A stretch of 64,000 bases of DNA, taken from contig JNDT01002276.1 of assembly GCA_000697055.1 (NCBI GenBank), positions 1 through 64,000 of the forward strand. Direction: 5' to 3'. This document shows, piece by piece, positions 22,885 to 35,148 of the stretch. Origin of the DNA: Saksenaea vasiformis B4078. Taxonomy: Eukaryota > Mucoromycota > Mucoromycetes > Mucorales > Saksenaeaceae. The notes under the pieces were generated by a model. That model ran no database searches. It saw nothing but the letters and a program-made list of their open reading frames with translations, and was not told the origin of the DNA. Made by a program: the position numbers and the translations under genes. The first letter of the stretch is position 1, and the number at the start of each line of letters is the position of its first letter.

Positions 22885-23616
22885 TTAACATAAAAGGCAA
22901 GAGAAGAAGGAGGAGAACAAGCCTCTGGACGACCTTCGGGTTGACGCATGACCTTGAACAGGGGAGCCGTAGCTAGCGGGATCTTGTAACGGGTGAACAT
23001 CTACTGACAAATCCGTAACGCTGCTGTCATCGTCATCATTCTCGTTCTCCTCCTCATCATCGGGACGGCAAGATGCAGGACGAAGCCCATACTCTCGGAG
23101 CATTTGATGTGTCCATAACAGGTAAAGACCTTCGTCGTCGTCATTGGGGCTGATAGTCGTGTGAGGTGGTGTGGGCGGAGCACTGGCGTTGAGTGCCGAA
23201 TCAATATCTGCATGCAAAAAATGTCAAAGACAGACCATACGACCCCGCAGCATGCCATCAGTTACCTGAAAGCGGCCTGTTCATCGTGGCACCATAATGC
23301 TTTCTGAACACACTGGCAGATGGCGGTGATTGACGGCCTACGAGATACATAATTTAGTCAGTAAATGGCATCATTCGTGACAATAGTGAGGTTTTACCGC
23401 TTAACGACTTTTCATCATGCTCGCTAGAAGTCATGGAGAGAGACAAACATGATGAAGCAGGTGTGTCTAGCAGACCCGGCCGTTTTGTCTTCTAATGAAA
23501 TGTTGTCAAATGTACTGAATGTTTCAACCAGACACCTAGGTTTCAATTAGAACAAACAGTACTTTTTCGTTCAGATCGAAACGGTCAGAGTCAATTGTGG
23601 TGATATACGAGGTCAT
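22885..23616 (-). CDS. Uncharacterised 180-residue protein with acidic tract and Cys-rich C-terminus
   Basis: Four exons (23616-23563, 23491-23398, 23337-23266, 23207-22885) join in phase. The model starts MTSYITTIDSD, passes a Pro/Ser-rich region, a short conserved-looking segment (FRKHYGATMNRPLSDIDSAL), a folded-looking stretch (LYLLWTHQMLREYGLR), an acidic run (about residues 120-132), and ends in …SSFFSCLLC. The terminal Cys-Leu-Leu-Cys could be a lipidation site, but this is only suggestive. No family is recognised. The first donor (GTACTG) is weak, so an alternative 5' end is possible; exons 2-4 are better supported by strong splice sites and phase. Confidence 0.6.
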
Positions 23617-25780
23617 AATGGAGCAAACAAAGATAGAAAAGAAAAAAAAGAAGAAGAAGGCATTAAAATAAGATGGTGGAACATGAAAATATAAAAAGAC
23701 CGCGATTGGGTAGGGGCAAAGACAGAACAAAAATTGCCTGCACGGTTATAGCAAAATCAGTTTAACCAATGAACCGTTTTCGCAACAAAATCCATGCACG
23801 CTAATACACGCACACGATTGTTTGCTGTATGGCTGACCAGGGCCCTAGTGTATTTGCTATAGCGAAAAGATCGCCGCAGCTGGCAACCCATGTGCTCAAA
23901 CATGCGGAGAATTGTGAAACGTCTTCACACTTGGACTATCTGCGACTGATGAATGTCGGAACTCGTGGTTGACTCGGATCACGAGTAAAAAATAGAAAGG
24001 AACTTCTTAGGCTTGATCAAAATAGCCCCTAAGTAACGTACGCTGTCATCGTACAACCTTAATAGCTCTTCATCGCTTGTGGTTTCGTGTAATGCTATGC
24101 GCAGAAGCAGACTTCGGTACAGAACATTATTAATTTTGCCGTTCTTTATATCGTATGGCTCCGCAATGTTCCGAGCGCAAGGCCTGATCTTCCAGATGCT
24201 GTTTCAATTTATCGCTATCTTGCTCCATCGTTTGCTTATTCAAACCGAATATAACTTGTTGGTCAGGGCATCCCCTTCTGCCCCACGTCAGGTACCCCAG
24301 GTACAAGATTTTATCCAATCGTGTTATAGACATGTGATCTACGACTTGCCTGAAGTGAAATTCTTTCCCGATCTATGTATACTTGACACTGAAGTATTTT
24401 GTTGGGGAAGGGAATGCTTTGGGGTTAGATACTTTCCGTTCAAGCCGTTGCTGAGGTCATACCTTAAGGGTCTTCACATTCCATGGTGCTGAAGAAAATC
24501 TCGATTATTACTCATAGTTGAAAGCTGTGTTATTTGAATGAATGTATGGATCGTAAAGCGGTTGGAACCCGTGAAGTATCGTCATCTAAAACGTTATTCT
24601 TTCGATGATAGAAACTTACGGGTCTTGTTTGTCTTTCCACCTCAATAATCACTACAAAAAAAATGAATGCTGATTCCGAACTGAGAATGCGTGCCGAGAT
24701 ATCGTCACATTACACTACACTTTCTTGAGAGAGAAACTTGCAGATTGAGAAACGCCTGAGTGATTAAAAAGTAAACTTATGCCTTTTAATGTGACGCACC
24801 GTGGATGATGTTATAGCTAAACCTACAGATCATGCCAAATTCGATATTACTTCTTAGCACGGAGAGTTAAATATCATACCCAATTTCTCTCTCTTGCTTG
24901 CATCTTAAGTAATCACGCAGGTTGCCAAGCGCCATGGGCTGCTATTCTATGTTACTGCAGCATAATCACCGCATCTTCATAAGTCCAATAACTCTTGTTC
25001 ATCCAACTTGCATTGTTTATTACCAGCTGCATGCCAAACCTTCCGATACTTATGTATCTGTCAAGAAAATAGTTTTAACGAAGTTGTATGCAGTTTATAC
25101 CACATGATTGTATAAAGCTTCGCATTGGCGTTATAGTCATGTTCATTGAAGTGGATCTAAACAAACCCCTAAGGGGTCGCCAATCGCCTGGCCTGGTGTT
25201 CTAAACAAAAAAGGGAATACACGTACTATCCCCGCCGATTCGAATAAACAGACGTACTGGGAAACAATCTACGCCTTGTGCTAAGGACCGTTGTTATTAC
25301 TGTTATCAGGACGTAAACGTTTATCCTAAACTAGTAGCACCACAACGTATGATAAGCTTGTATCTATCTACATCATAGACCGCAGTTATCTACGATACAA
25401 GAAAGCCGTGTTTAAATTCAACACATTATCAATATACAGATCTGGTATCTGGAGCAAGATTAATAGCAAGATTGGAGAGCGAATCGGGTATCTTACCACA
25501 GCAATCGGTCTCCGAATCTTGCACCTGTCGAACCTGGGTTGGTTGACCAACAAAAGAGATTATCGAGCCGGAAAGTGCTCGTGTGTTGAGCACTGAAGGG
25601 AGGTAAAGGACTTCCATCGAGAGGGAGGATCATCGAAATTCCTTTCAAATCGATATCTCGATCGATCATATTGCAGCCTTTGGATAGACCAGGGCAATTC
25701 TGAATTGACGCAACAGACCGCTCCATTGCTTTTTCTGACCTGATTCTCTGATGTTCTGTACTTCTGTAACTGCACCGGCT
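23617..25780. other. Intergenic, no supported gene
   Basis: No gene supported. A plus-strand frame at 24079-24492 and its minus-strand counterpart have no motif or start context that I can defend. Confidence 0.4.
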
Positions 25781-25789
25781 CGAGGCATC

Positions 25790-25948
25790 AATGACAGGCG
25801 TTACTCGTGTTGAACTCAGAGCTGCTTCGTGCCTCGACGGGCATGGCCTTTTGTAATGGAGTTGATCGGTCGCCAGTGACCATAAAGAATGCAGGACAGG
25901 ATTCAAACGAGAGTCCGTCAGGAAAATACTTCTTACGTTCGGCATCTA
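25790..25948 (-). pseudogene. Coding-like fragment, family unknown
   Basis: On the minus strand a short frame reads …YFPDGLSFESCPAFFMVTGD… and ends at a TGA near 25792. An ATG-led frame further upstream (about 26000-25950) may be another piece. The phase between them is not resolved. It could be the end of a decayed gene or mobile element. Confidence 0.25.
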
Positions 25949-26094
25949 CAAGTCAATGATAGGCCTTCGTCGTTTGAATTTTCCGTATGTGTTCCTCCGT
26001 TAGACATTATGTAATCTCCGAGCAAGTGTGCGTTCCAAGTATTATGATTGATTGAAATGATCGCTGCTGTACGATAGTACAAACGTTTCTAAAG

Positions 26095-26215
26095 AAAATC
26101 GTTTTATTTAGAAGCCTTTTGGAAGAGATGGTGCGTAACACCCGAATACGCAGCATTCAGTCAACTTTAGGATGTTCTGAAAAACTTGACCATCCTCCCA
26201 TAGAATACTTACCTC
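26095..26215 (+). pseudogene. Fragment shared with the 44.4-kb Fanzor relic
   Basis: A roughly 90-bp block (TTTTATTTAGAAG … GACCATCCT) is clearly related in sequence and frame to 44370-44465 (shared pattern RxxRxHSIxSTxG at the protein level, followed by HP). In the 44.4-kb locus it precedes a TnpB-like catalytic motif, so it is probably part of the same element family. It is separated here from the main relic by about 600 bp without coding signal. Confidence 0.4.
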
Positions 26216-26837
26216 TTTGGATTTCACGTGTTTGACCGGTTTTTGATCTGGCCTTGAGCAAACGTCAGGAACGAAAAAAAGAAGCTCGGTTTAATAAAGG
26301 CATCTATATCATAGTATCAATGATTAACGCCTCAGCAGACGCATTGTAAGGTTAAAGTAGATACAGCCAAGTTTCAGACCCGGATGACAGCATGAAGCAT
26401 AACGATGGTTGCAATGTGATGGCATTTCGCGATGACTAAGACACCACCACAAAACAACAACATTCCACACTACTGACAGACTCTATAAGACATATACAGT
26501 TGGACACGACCATTTTACCGGAAACGATTTTCTTAGGGACCGTAGGTGTTACAAAACCATGGACTATTGTAAACCGCAATCTTCCTTACAAGCTACGGCT
26601 GCATCGCGGTCTCACGTATTGTAACAATGGTTCTATCCAGACGTAATTGAAGCGCCTTAGCAAAACTAAAGTCTAGGGTAAGGTGTAAGGTAGGTCCTAA
26701 GGTAGGTCCTAAGGTGATCAGCTCTGTGCAACCTATGGTCCCTAAGCGCGCTGGGAAACGGAAAGACCAAAGAGGTAATGTGTGCCTGCTCTACATCCGG
26801 TGACTGATCTACTTTATAGTTAGTAAACACGAGCAAT

Positions 26838-28399
26838 ATGTCGAAGCCGATCGTGTCAATTCTCAAGTACGCAACCAGAACAGCTATTAAAAATCGTTCC
26901 GCTCTAAAACTACCAAAGAAGATCAAAACCCTTCCGGAGACGCGGATCATAGCTTTTGAGAAGATTATCAAAGACATCACAAGTTCAATTGAGAACGATT
27001 TTCCCGCACAAATATACGGACCCAAAAGATTCAAGAAAATTTACGATCCTTCCGCTATACAGTCTCCATATGCGACATATAACCATCGACAGTCAGGCAT
27101 TCCGTCGATTGCTCACTCAAGCTGGTATGCGTGACAGTGACTCGGTCTGGAAAACAGCAGATGTACAGCGCGAATATTTCCGCACGTTTGATATGGCGAA
27201 AGTCGGGCAAAAGACCTTTGAGCGTCTTGAGACAGAGACTTCGATATTTTGGTAAATTTGTAAGATTTTTGGAGAGTATTTCTGACATGGTTCATAGGGA
27301 CACAATCCGCACCAATGGCATGGATATTGAGTTTATTTTTAAAAAGTATAAGACTCCTTTTGATCCGAAGCGAAAAGCCCTTACACCGACCGATATCAAA
27401 GACACGTATCCAGACGCGGGAATCTGGGGCGTCGACCCCGGGGTCTCTAGTTTATTAGTGGCCGTGGATGGAGCTGGCCAATACGCCCCACAGAGTACGC
27501 CGAACCACAACCAAAGAGTGTTATTCTCTTTGTGGATTTAACCATGCGACTCGGTTACGAAATTCTTACCTTGAGAAAGTACCTGAAACGAAATCTATCA
27601 TCGATAAGATTCTCTCGCTGAAAACAGTGGATTTGGGAGAAATGACCTCGGCAATGGCATACATATTCACCCATTACAACAGGATTGCCGGTGTCTACGA
27701 TCGCGACCTCAGGTATACTGTGGGAGTGACAGTCTCTTTGCACTGACAACTTTACTTTAAGATATAGCAACTTGGAATTCAAATCCTACATCGGGAGACA
27801 AAAAGGAACAAATGGAATTGCTAATTGGCTCCTGCATGGCAGCGTGAAATACGATCACAAGAACACGAAAACATGAAAAAAACAAGCAAGAAGAAATAGA
27901 TGCCGCGTTCGCCGAATGATGAAGCCGACGAAAGAAACCGTCCGATCATCATCGCTTACGGGAATGCTGCTCTCTCCAGTAGTATGAAAGGCAGACCAGC
28001 TGCACCAACGAAATCAATAGTCAGAAAACTCAAACAGAAGGCAAAACAACGAAGTGTAAGCGATATTCAAGGCAGGACATTACTCACACCCATCTCTAGG
28101 TTCCCACTTTCGTCTCTATGGTAGACGAATATTTGACTTCGCAGATTTGTCTTCTATGTGGTATACGCGATTTAAAAAATGCAAAGGAAAAAACCAGGTG
28201 CAGACGGCCAGGCAATGAAGATACACGCTGTGTTGGAGTGTCGGAACAGTTCATGCACGGCGAAATCCTGGGATCGGGATCGTATGGCCGGCAGCAATAT
28301 CTTTAAATTTTCTTGTACATGATGCGGAACAAGAACAAGCGTCCTCCTGCGTTCCGCCGAACGAATGCGGCTGATCACGCAGCCACGTCCCTTAACTAG
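26838..28399 (+). pseudogene. Fanzor (eukaryotic TnpB-like RNA-guided nuclease) pseudogene
   Basis: A chain of frames reads as one Fanzor-type protein but jumps phase at least five times. In order: an N-terminal segment from ATG 26838; LPLYSLHMRHITID (about 27050); FVRFLESISDMVHRDTIRTNG (about 27260); the RuvC-I motif GIWGVDPGVSSLLVAVDG with catalytic-type Asp at 27434-27436; TTTKECYSLCGFNHATR (about 27495); IIIAYGNAALSSSMKGRPAAPTK (about 27945); VDEYLTSQICLLC with the first zinc-finger Cys pair (about 28120); then, one frame over, LECRNSSC with the second Cys pair and WDRDRMAGSNI (RuvC-III Asp, about 28270); and finally RPPAFRR before a TAG at 28397-28399. Known Fanzors are transposon-linked OMEGA nucleases. 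Frame breaks within conserved blocks mark this one as dead. Some breaks could be introns, but no GT-AG pairs repair them all. Confidence 0.85.
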
Positions 28400-28633
28400 T
28401 TAAGCAGCAGCATGATATTCAGTTGAAATGTTTAAACGCTGAACCTAAAAAAAAAGCGCTTGCATTGGTGAAACATATGCTCTGCCCTTTTTTTTTTCTT
28501 TCTGTAAGAAAGAGGGTTTGCTTTTCATGATTTTCTTTTTCGTCGTTCAAGTTGAGTGACGTTTGTCCCTTTATAATTGTCCTCCGAAAAACGACTGTGT
28601 GAGCGTCTTTCCTTTTCCGTCTCTTCTATTGCT

Positions 28634-29926
28634 ATGGAACACGATCACTCTCCACTACCGCTTCAGTTCCAACTGTTTTACAACTGGGAAGCTAGCGTAA
28701 GAAACGACGCTTTATTGAAAAACAAGACGCGTATGTACCCCGCTTTCAAGGCGGAACTGAATCATGTCCCCATCTACCGCATGATTGATTACGATTTTGA
28801 ACGCCATTACGTTTCTGCCGCACAATTGTGGAAGGCCAGTGGCTTGACTGTGACGGAAGGGCTCTTCCTCTTTCAGCTCAAGCATGCTGACTATGAAGTA
28901 GACTTTTTAGTGTCTGACTTTCCCTTTTGTGATCTCTGGGTTGATCTTGACAAGGCGAGAACGATGGCTAGAACACTCGGTGTTGATGTAGAACTCCAGC
29001 ATTTATTGGCAGAATTTTCTGTATTTTCCTCCGACAATCCTACACGGAGTGAGATCGTACACAACTGGAAGGTAGAGGCAATACCCGATGCTATGTATTC
29101 GACTCGAGCGCTATTGGAATCTGAATTTGATACATTAAATCTGCTTGCGGGTAACCGAAAGATTCGGACGCAGATATCCAGGGCAAAGCAACCTGGATTG
29201 GTGATGAAGGATCGGTTGGAGACAGGACTCATTAGATGGCAGATATGGGCATATGAACTATTCCTAGAGAACAAAGAAAGCAGTGATCCTGAATTGGCAG
29301 ACTACACTGAAGAGCACGATGCAATGTGGGATGTCCTTCAAGGACTACTATGTGATCTCCAGACTATCGTACGCGAAGGCACTGATCTCAGAGAGTCTCG
29401 CGTCTTGTCTGATAGCATGATGGTGGGTAACATGGCGTTAAAACGGGAATTCCTCGGGCAGAGCCATCTTCTCCAAAATGTGTACGTTGCTGTGATGGCA
29501 GAAAAGATCTATAACGAAATTGGGCTAGTAGCGAGCCAAAAGAGCGCTTTCGGTCACCCTCAGGAAAAAAACCACGATTCTGTCGACGCAGCTTCGGCGG
29601 TGATGGTGAAGGAAGCCCATGCTGGCTCGTCGACTATGTCCAGCAAGACGGATATGAATGCTATGGGTGGTGACTCGCAAATGATGTTACATGACAGAAT
29701 GGATGCATTAGAACAGGAGTTGTACCGCATGAAGCGCAAAGCGAGAAAGAAAGCGGACAGCATGGCACTTAAACAAAAAGAGCTCCAGCATCAAATCACC
29801 GCAATGGAGATGTGGAAAGCACGGATTGAGAAATCAAGGAGAACTGAACGAATGTGGATGCTTGTACTGATGATATCCATCTTTTTCGGGATCTGGTCTA
29901 CGTATCAATGGCCAACGGCAGCTTGA
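28634..29926 (+). CDS. APSES/KilA-N-like protein with C-terminal membrane anchor (Bqt4-like?)
   Basis: An intronless 430-residue frame from ATG 28634; the frame is open upstream but that ATG is the first good start. Residues about 15-130 show the KilA-N/APSES pattern: a conserved aromatic strand, VSAAQLWKASG, and CDLWVDLDKARTMARTLGV, matching the 'N-x-T-x-(I/L)…G-x-W-(I/V)-x-(L/F)-x-x-A' layout of the fold. A Ser/Met-rich linker, a charged coiled coil (about 360-402) and one transmembrane helix (about 404-424, MWMLVLMISIFFGIW) close the protein, leaving a few lumenal residues. S. pombe Bqt4, an inner-nuclear-membrane telomere anchor, has this same order of APSES-like domain and C-terminal helix, so that role is the best guess but is inference. 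A pyrimidine-rich leader precedes the ATG. Confidence 0.75.
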   Translation: MEHDHSPLPLQFQLFYNWEASVRNDALLKNKTRMYPAFKAELNHVPIYRMIDYDFERHYVSAAQLWKASGLTVTEGLFLFQLKHADYEVDFLVSDFPFCDLWVDLDKARTMARTLGVDVELQHLLAEFSVFSSDNPTRSEIVHNWKVEAIPDAMYSTRALLESEFDTLNLLAGNRKIRTQISRAKQPGLVMKDRLETGLIRWQIWAYELFLENKESSDPELADYTEEHDAMWDVLQGLLCDLQTIVREGTDLRESRVLSDSMMVGNMALKREFLGQSHLLQNVYVAVMAEKIYNEIGLVASQKSAFGHPQEKNHDSVDAASAVMVKEAHAGSSTMSSKTDMNAMGGDSQMMLHDRMDALEQELYRMKRKARKKADSMALKQKELQHQITAMEMWKARIEKSRRTERMWMLVLMISIFFGIWSTYQWPTAA

Positions 29927-31132
29927 TACTTATTGTTTATGTGAGCATTTTAGAAGCTATAGCGTTTAAGAAAGAAGCCTTATGGTCGTAAATATAGTTA
30001 ATCGATAATGAATCGGGTCGTTTGCAGTCAGTTAAAAAGTGCAATTGCGGGAAGACGTACATATTTTCCCCAAAGTTCTTCTAGGGAACAGGCATTTATG
30101 TGTATATATAGGCAAACATTCTCTCTACAATAATAACGGTTTGAAAAATGAATACCATCAATACCGTGTGGAGAAGTCAACCTGTGGATTCCCCAACATG
30201 TAAAGGTTTCTAAAAGGGAACTTGAGAAAAAATCTTGATAATTTAATGGGGATCACGCAAAAATCTCAGAACATAAGTGAAAAGGTATCGATTGGAAATC
30301 AGCCCACACGGAAAACGATGCAATGATCTCAGCAATCGTTAGTATGAGTCGTAGCTGGATGAAAAGCAGTAGGAACTAGTCGTTCTCTTCCCGATTCTTA
30401 ATTGTAGAAGCAAATAAGCAACTTCTAGGCAGTATCAAGGAAGTTAGTTTCCGTCCATGCTTTATCAAGTGAGACGTGCCTGCAGTGGAATCTGGTTTAT
30501 CTTGGGATCATATTGTACGCCGTCATTCTTCTCTTCTTCTTCTTCTTCTTCTTCTTCTTTTTTTTTTTTTTGAGAAGATGAACAGAGGGGGTTACGAACT
30601 TTCGAATGATCCTAGACTATATCCTTGTTCCCAGGTTAACAAAAAGCAATAATCGGTCATCAACTTTCATAGGATACAAAAGGTCATCTGAATAGAGAGC
30701 CTTAGCCATCTTCGTTCACAAGGATGCATACTTGTTACTCAGCCAAAGGACAATAGAATACGAATCCGCTTTACCATGTTTAGCTAGGCTAGTATTTCTT
30801 GCCCACAAAAATATCACGATTCCGAGATCGCCCACCGGACGGAAAAGGACGGCATCGAAAGTACTAATCTTTAGTGGCTAAACGTAAATCAGTTCCCCAA
30901 TGCTTGTAATTCAGCAAGCACTGAAAGTGTAAATAGAAATCCCAGAGAGATGTGGTGTTCGCAGGCACTGGTGGTCAACCACGAAAAAATGGTGCTGGCG
31001 ATGTAGTTACAGACATAAACAGAATGAAATATTCTTCCTGCATATCAGCGATGCTGCTTCAGTGGCACAAATAGTGGTGAACTGCCCACACGGGATGTAT
31101 CCTTGGGCCCTTGATAATGCTACAGTTCCGAT
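29927..31132. other. Intergenic with a CTT microsatellite
   Basis: No gene supported. A (CTT)n run at about 30527-30559 is followed by a T tract to about 30571. Confidence 0.55.
30527..30571. repeat. (CTT)n microsatellite and poly-T
   Basis: About ten CTT units followed by a run of T. Confidence 0.9.
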
Positions 31133-32080
31133 GCATACTGTTTATTGAATTATTTTTTACGCTACTCTAAGTAAATCTTACGCCTCTGAAAGCCAAGTTT
31201 GCGCTAAAGAAGGACACGAATATGCGGTCGTTAGTACATCAAATCTACGTCAGAAGATTAATCAACTTACATGGGCTTGGTCTCTCCAGTGGACGCAAAA
31301 TTCATTCGAGCAGCATAAAAAATAACTCATGGTTAATAAATGAAAGATGCTTTGATGTCTTTTCCTTAACCCCCCGAAGGGATAATCCCGTGTTGACACG
31401 GGGCCCCAACCCCGCACCAAAGCGGTGGGGGCGGGTGGAGGGAGGTGGTCGGCATCCGGGAGCAGCCGATTGTTAACGGTTTGCAGATGACTTGAAGCGA
31501 TCCAGCGTCTGGCGATCTATCAGATATAATTCAGTGATGCTGAGTATGACAACGTTCACTTAAGTGGTGAACTAAAGTTACACACACACGGCCAAGACGG
31601 TTCGAGACAGAGGTCATACAGCCTAAACAAGAGGCAGAAAACATGAACAATCTTGTAGGTGTAATGAATTGACATCGTTACCGGGGATGTTAGAAAGAAA
31701 ACAGAGCCGAAGAATAAATAAAAGATTCATGCGTCTCTTTAAATACGGATGATTCTGGCATGAACTCATCATGAAACATTTCCATGCCTTGTATTAAGGC
31801 ATACAGAGACCTGTCACTGATGCAATGAATCATCTCAACGTCAGAAGGACCTACTGCTTTCGGTGGAATATTTTCCTTTCTTAAGACATTTTACGCTTTC
31901 CAATAGGATACAGAGAAATACATCGCTGTAAAAATGAACCTCTCTAACACAAACTCCAGTTAGTCAAGCGTACACTATTCGTTGGATGGACGTAAAAATG
32001 TGTACTTCAACGCGCAAAGTTCATCTGGAAGTAACCCCGAATAATCTCAAATAGACGCAAAATCATAGGAAAACTCCTGT
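31133..32080 (-). mobile_element. Large dispersed non-coding repeat, copy C (empty site for the LTR)
   Basis: Opens with GCATACTGTTTATTGAAT and TTTTTTACGCTACTCTAAGT. Contains the about 165-bp terminal module (31151-31330, closing with GAGCAGCATAAAAAATA), the CCGTGTTGACACGGGG hairpin near 31390, and continues as the reverse complement of copy B to about 32080. At about 31990 it carries the uninterrupted ACGTC site where copy B holds a solo LTR. No coding capacity. Confidence 0.75.
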
Positions 32081-33194
32081 AAACTCGTCCCAATCATTTA
32101 ATACCTTCTTTAAAGACTGTTTTCAACTCCGCCGCACAGATTCGATCGAAATCATTTTTTTAAAAATGCATGTTAACGCCTGATACGCAGTGGTATCGAA
32201 TCGAAAATAGAAATATCACCAAGATACATATAGATACGTATGGATACTAGCGCGTAAGCAAACTTAGAAGCGTGAGATTCATAATTTCTCCTTGTTAGCC
32301 GATGCTTAGCTGTAATGCTCGTACACGGATCATTTTTCCGTGACTACTGATGGAGGATCCATGGTGGTTAACTTGTGAATAATACCTGTATATGCCTAAC
32401 CTTCCCTTTTTTTTTATCACTCGGTGCTCAGGGCAATTTGCATTCCAGGAAATCCTACATGCTTTTACTCTTCACCATTAGTTTTATCAACGTCAAGTGA
32501 AACGGCGAAACATTGAAATATTATTAGTTTCAATCAACGAAGTGGCCTTAATCTAAAGTTGGTTTAGAGGCACTCAGCATTTCCGACAGGGTTCCAGCAA
32601 AGCCTGGAACTTTTCTGGCGAAAAAGTTCATTTCCAGCCAGTGATTAAGTATCCTATTCGTCAACACAAACAAATTTCCAAACGGATACGACCCAGATGA
32701 GGCAATAAGGTAAACTGCTTCCCTTATCGGAACAGGTACACGATCGCGATCATTATCTGATAGAGAGTGTTCACATTGTTGGTGCGAATGACTCCAATAT
32801 TGTAAGTAGACACCCTTGTTCTCAGTGTTGAAGCGAATGGGCTTTGTAGCTATTAAAGGACTGCCTACTCAACGGTAGGCTTGGCTCTGAATAATGGTTT
32901 TCCCTTGTACTGCGGAAAGCCGTTCCACAGAGCGACATAACCGAAAAAAGTACATAGACGTAGCTTTTTAAATGTAATGCTGCTTCAGAAGCAACCTAGT
33001 TGAGCAGGTGGTTCAGAATCCAGAAAAACTTTGTGTTCGTGACCCTGTGCCATGCGGTCGGAACATCAGAAGTGGCAATTTAGGTGGATGTAGTACAAAA
33101 AAAGAAGATCGTCCAAAAAAACCGGATCGCGTTTTCGTACATCTCAGCCACTATCTTTTCCTCCTCCCCCTTCCTTACTACAGATTTCCACAAG
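32081..33194. other. Intergenic, no supported gene
   Basis: Upstream region of the SLC41-type transporter. No other feature supported. Confidence 0.5.
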
Positions 33195-35148
33195 ATGCCG
33201 CCGTCATACACTACAGCACCCACTGACATTATAGAATTACATTCCAAGAAGACGGATGGTGATTTGCATCTCGAGGAATCGAGAGGTACGCAAATCCGCC
33301 ATCACGGACGGAGCAATTCGACATCATCTTTCGTCTTATACCGAGCCCCTGTGCATGTCGAGGATGAAGGCGATAAGCAACATCACAATGTGGGAGAGCC
33401 CTGTCGGCTAGCAACGCAGGTAAAAATAACATAGTCTTAACGATGACTACGGTTGTTGTTATTTTTCGTTTTCTAATTGATAAATGCCAGGCCTTTCCAT
33501 CACTGTTAATATCGGTGGTTGGATTAGTATTTGCAGGATGGATGATGGACATCTTTCAGGTACGCCCATAATAAGTTTAAACTAACAACAGCATGTTCAA
33601 CTAATATATTTTTTTTTCTTGTCTGACAGCATTGGCAGGTGTTTGTCCAAGTGTCGGAGCTTTTCATCCTTGTGCCTGTACTACTCAACCTTAAAGGCAA
33701 TTTAGAAATGAATCTGGCAGCAAGATGCTCTACATCGGTACAGAACGAACGCTTGCGATGTCCAAACATCGTCATTATCGCACACGCTTACACACACATC
33801 ACGCACATATGTACGTCATGATAGGCACATCTAGGCGATCTGGATCATCCACAAACTCGAAACGCGCTCGTTTGGGGAAACCTCGCTTTGATTCAAGTCC
33901 AGGCGTTGGTCACCGGTTCGATTGCTGGTATTTTTTCGTTTGTCCTTGGTATTATACAGCATCCTTCTGCACCCACCACAGTTTCAGAAAGCATCTTGGT
34001 CATCACAAGCTCGATGATATCAGCTGCCGTTTCTAGTTTTGTCTTGGGTGTATTTATGTGCGTACTAATTATCGTCAGTCGCATGTACCGCATCGACCCT
34101 GGTAAATAATCAAAACTATGCACAGCTGAATGAAACTGATATCATCTGGTGCATAGATAATATCGCTTGTCCAATGGCGGCATCTCTCGGAGACGTTGTT
34201 ACACTCGGTGTTCTTGCCGGATGCGCACAGTTATTATATGTTCATCTAGGTACCTCTAAAATTAGTTGATTCGAAGTAGAAGGTTAACCCCTAGTACACA
34301 GAGTCCATGATGAGTACATGGTTCCTCATTGCCATGATCATTTCCATTCCATTTTTTGCCAGATCTGTATGGAAAAATCTTTACGTTAAAGACTTACTAT
34401 ATTCTGGCTGGACACCTATTGTTTTAGCTATGTTTATTTCGAGGTAGATGCAAGTATACCGTTTTCAGCACATGAATTTACACCCATACTAGTTTAGCGG
34501 GACTTGTACTGGAACGCTATGTGGAGCAGTACAAAGGGCTAGCCATGCTCACACCAATTCTATGCGGTAAGTCAAACCATTCTTATATATGTAGGACAGA
34601 TTATCGACTATCCACATCTAGGTCTTGCGGGAAACCTGGGATCTATTTATGCTTCCCGTATCAGTACCTGCCTCCATGCCGGGACTCAAGAGAATTATAA
34701 ACAAGTGGAACGGACGTTGATGCTGATGAACATTCCGGTGCAGTCGGTGTTTTTATTTCTTATCTGGCTCTTGGATCTAGGCCATCTCGATTTCACGTTT
34801 GCCTTTGCTTTAACATACCTTGTTGTAGCTATGCTTTGCGTAAGCTTCATTTGAGGATACCTTCTGCGATGTAACTTATACCATCTTTCACGATAGACTT
34901 GGTTGGCGTTGAAGATGGGCAAATCCATGACGTTGGTGTTCTGGAAGGCCGGATATGACCCCGACAATTACGTCTTACCATACCTGTAAGGAACTCCATG
35001 AAGAAATTAGAGTTTACTAATCGTGGGATGTAGTACCGCTATTATTGATGTCATCTGCACCAGCTTTCTGGTCCTTTCCTTTTCTTGGTTGACCAGTCAT
35101 AAATATGCTGATCTTGCAACGACAGCCTCTATACTGAATAATGCTTAA
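33195..35148 (+). CDS. SLC41/MgtE-type divalent cation (Mg2+) transporter, 10 exons
   Basis: Exons 33195-33419, 33491-33559, 33630-33737, 33825-34101, 34157-34249, 34302-34443, 34493-34566, 34622-34839, 34897-34985 and 35034-35148 join in phase to 469 residues. An approximately 75-residue soluble N-terminus precedes the membrane core. The duplicated MgtE signature of SLC41 is clear: [20 protein letters not shown] in the first half and [19 protein letters not shown] in the second. Between them are [27 protein letters not shown] and [10 protein letters not shown], all family landmarks; near the end, [25 protein letters not shown] matches the SLC41 C-terminal block. The fold is two repeats of about five helices. 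The predicted role is magnesium transport across the plasma or an internal membrane. Introns are 49-89 bp. Confidence 0.95.

Noticed and set aside
24079..24492. 137-codon plus-strand frame
   Set aside because: No recognisable domain, no conserved start, and a competing frame on the other strand; not supportable as a gene.
25493..25945. 150-codon open frame on the minus strand
   Set aside because: Composition is unlike protein and a different frame over the same bases looks more coding-like; no start context or motif.
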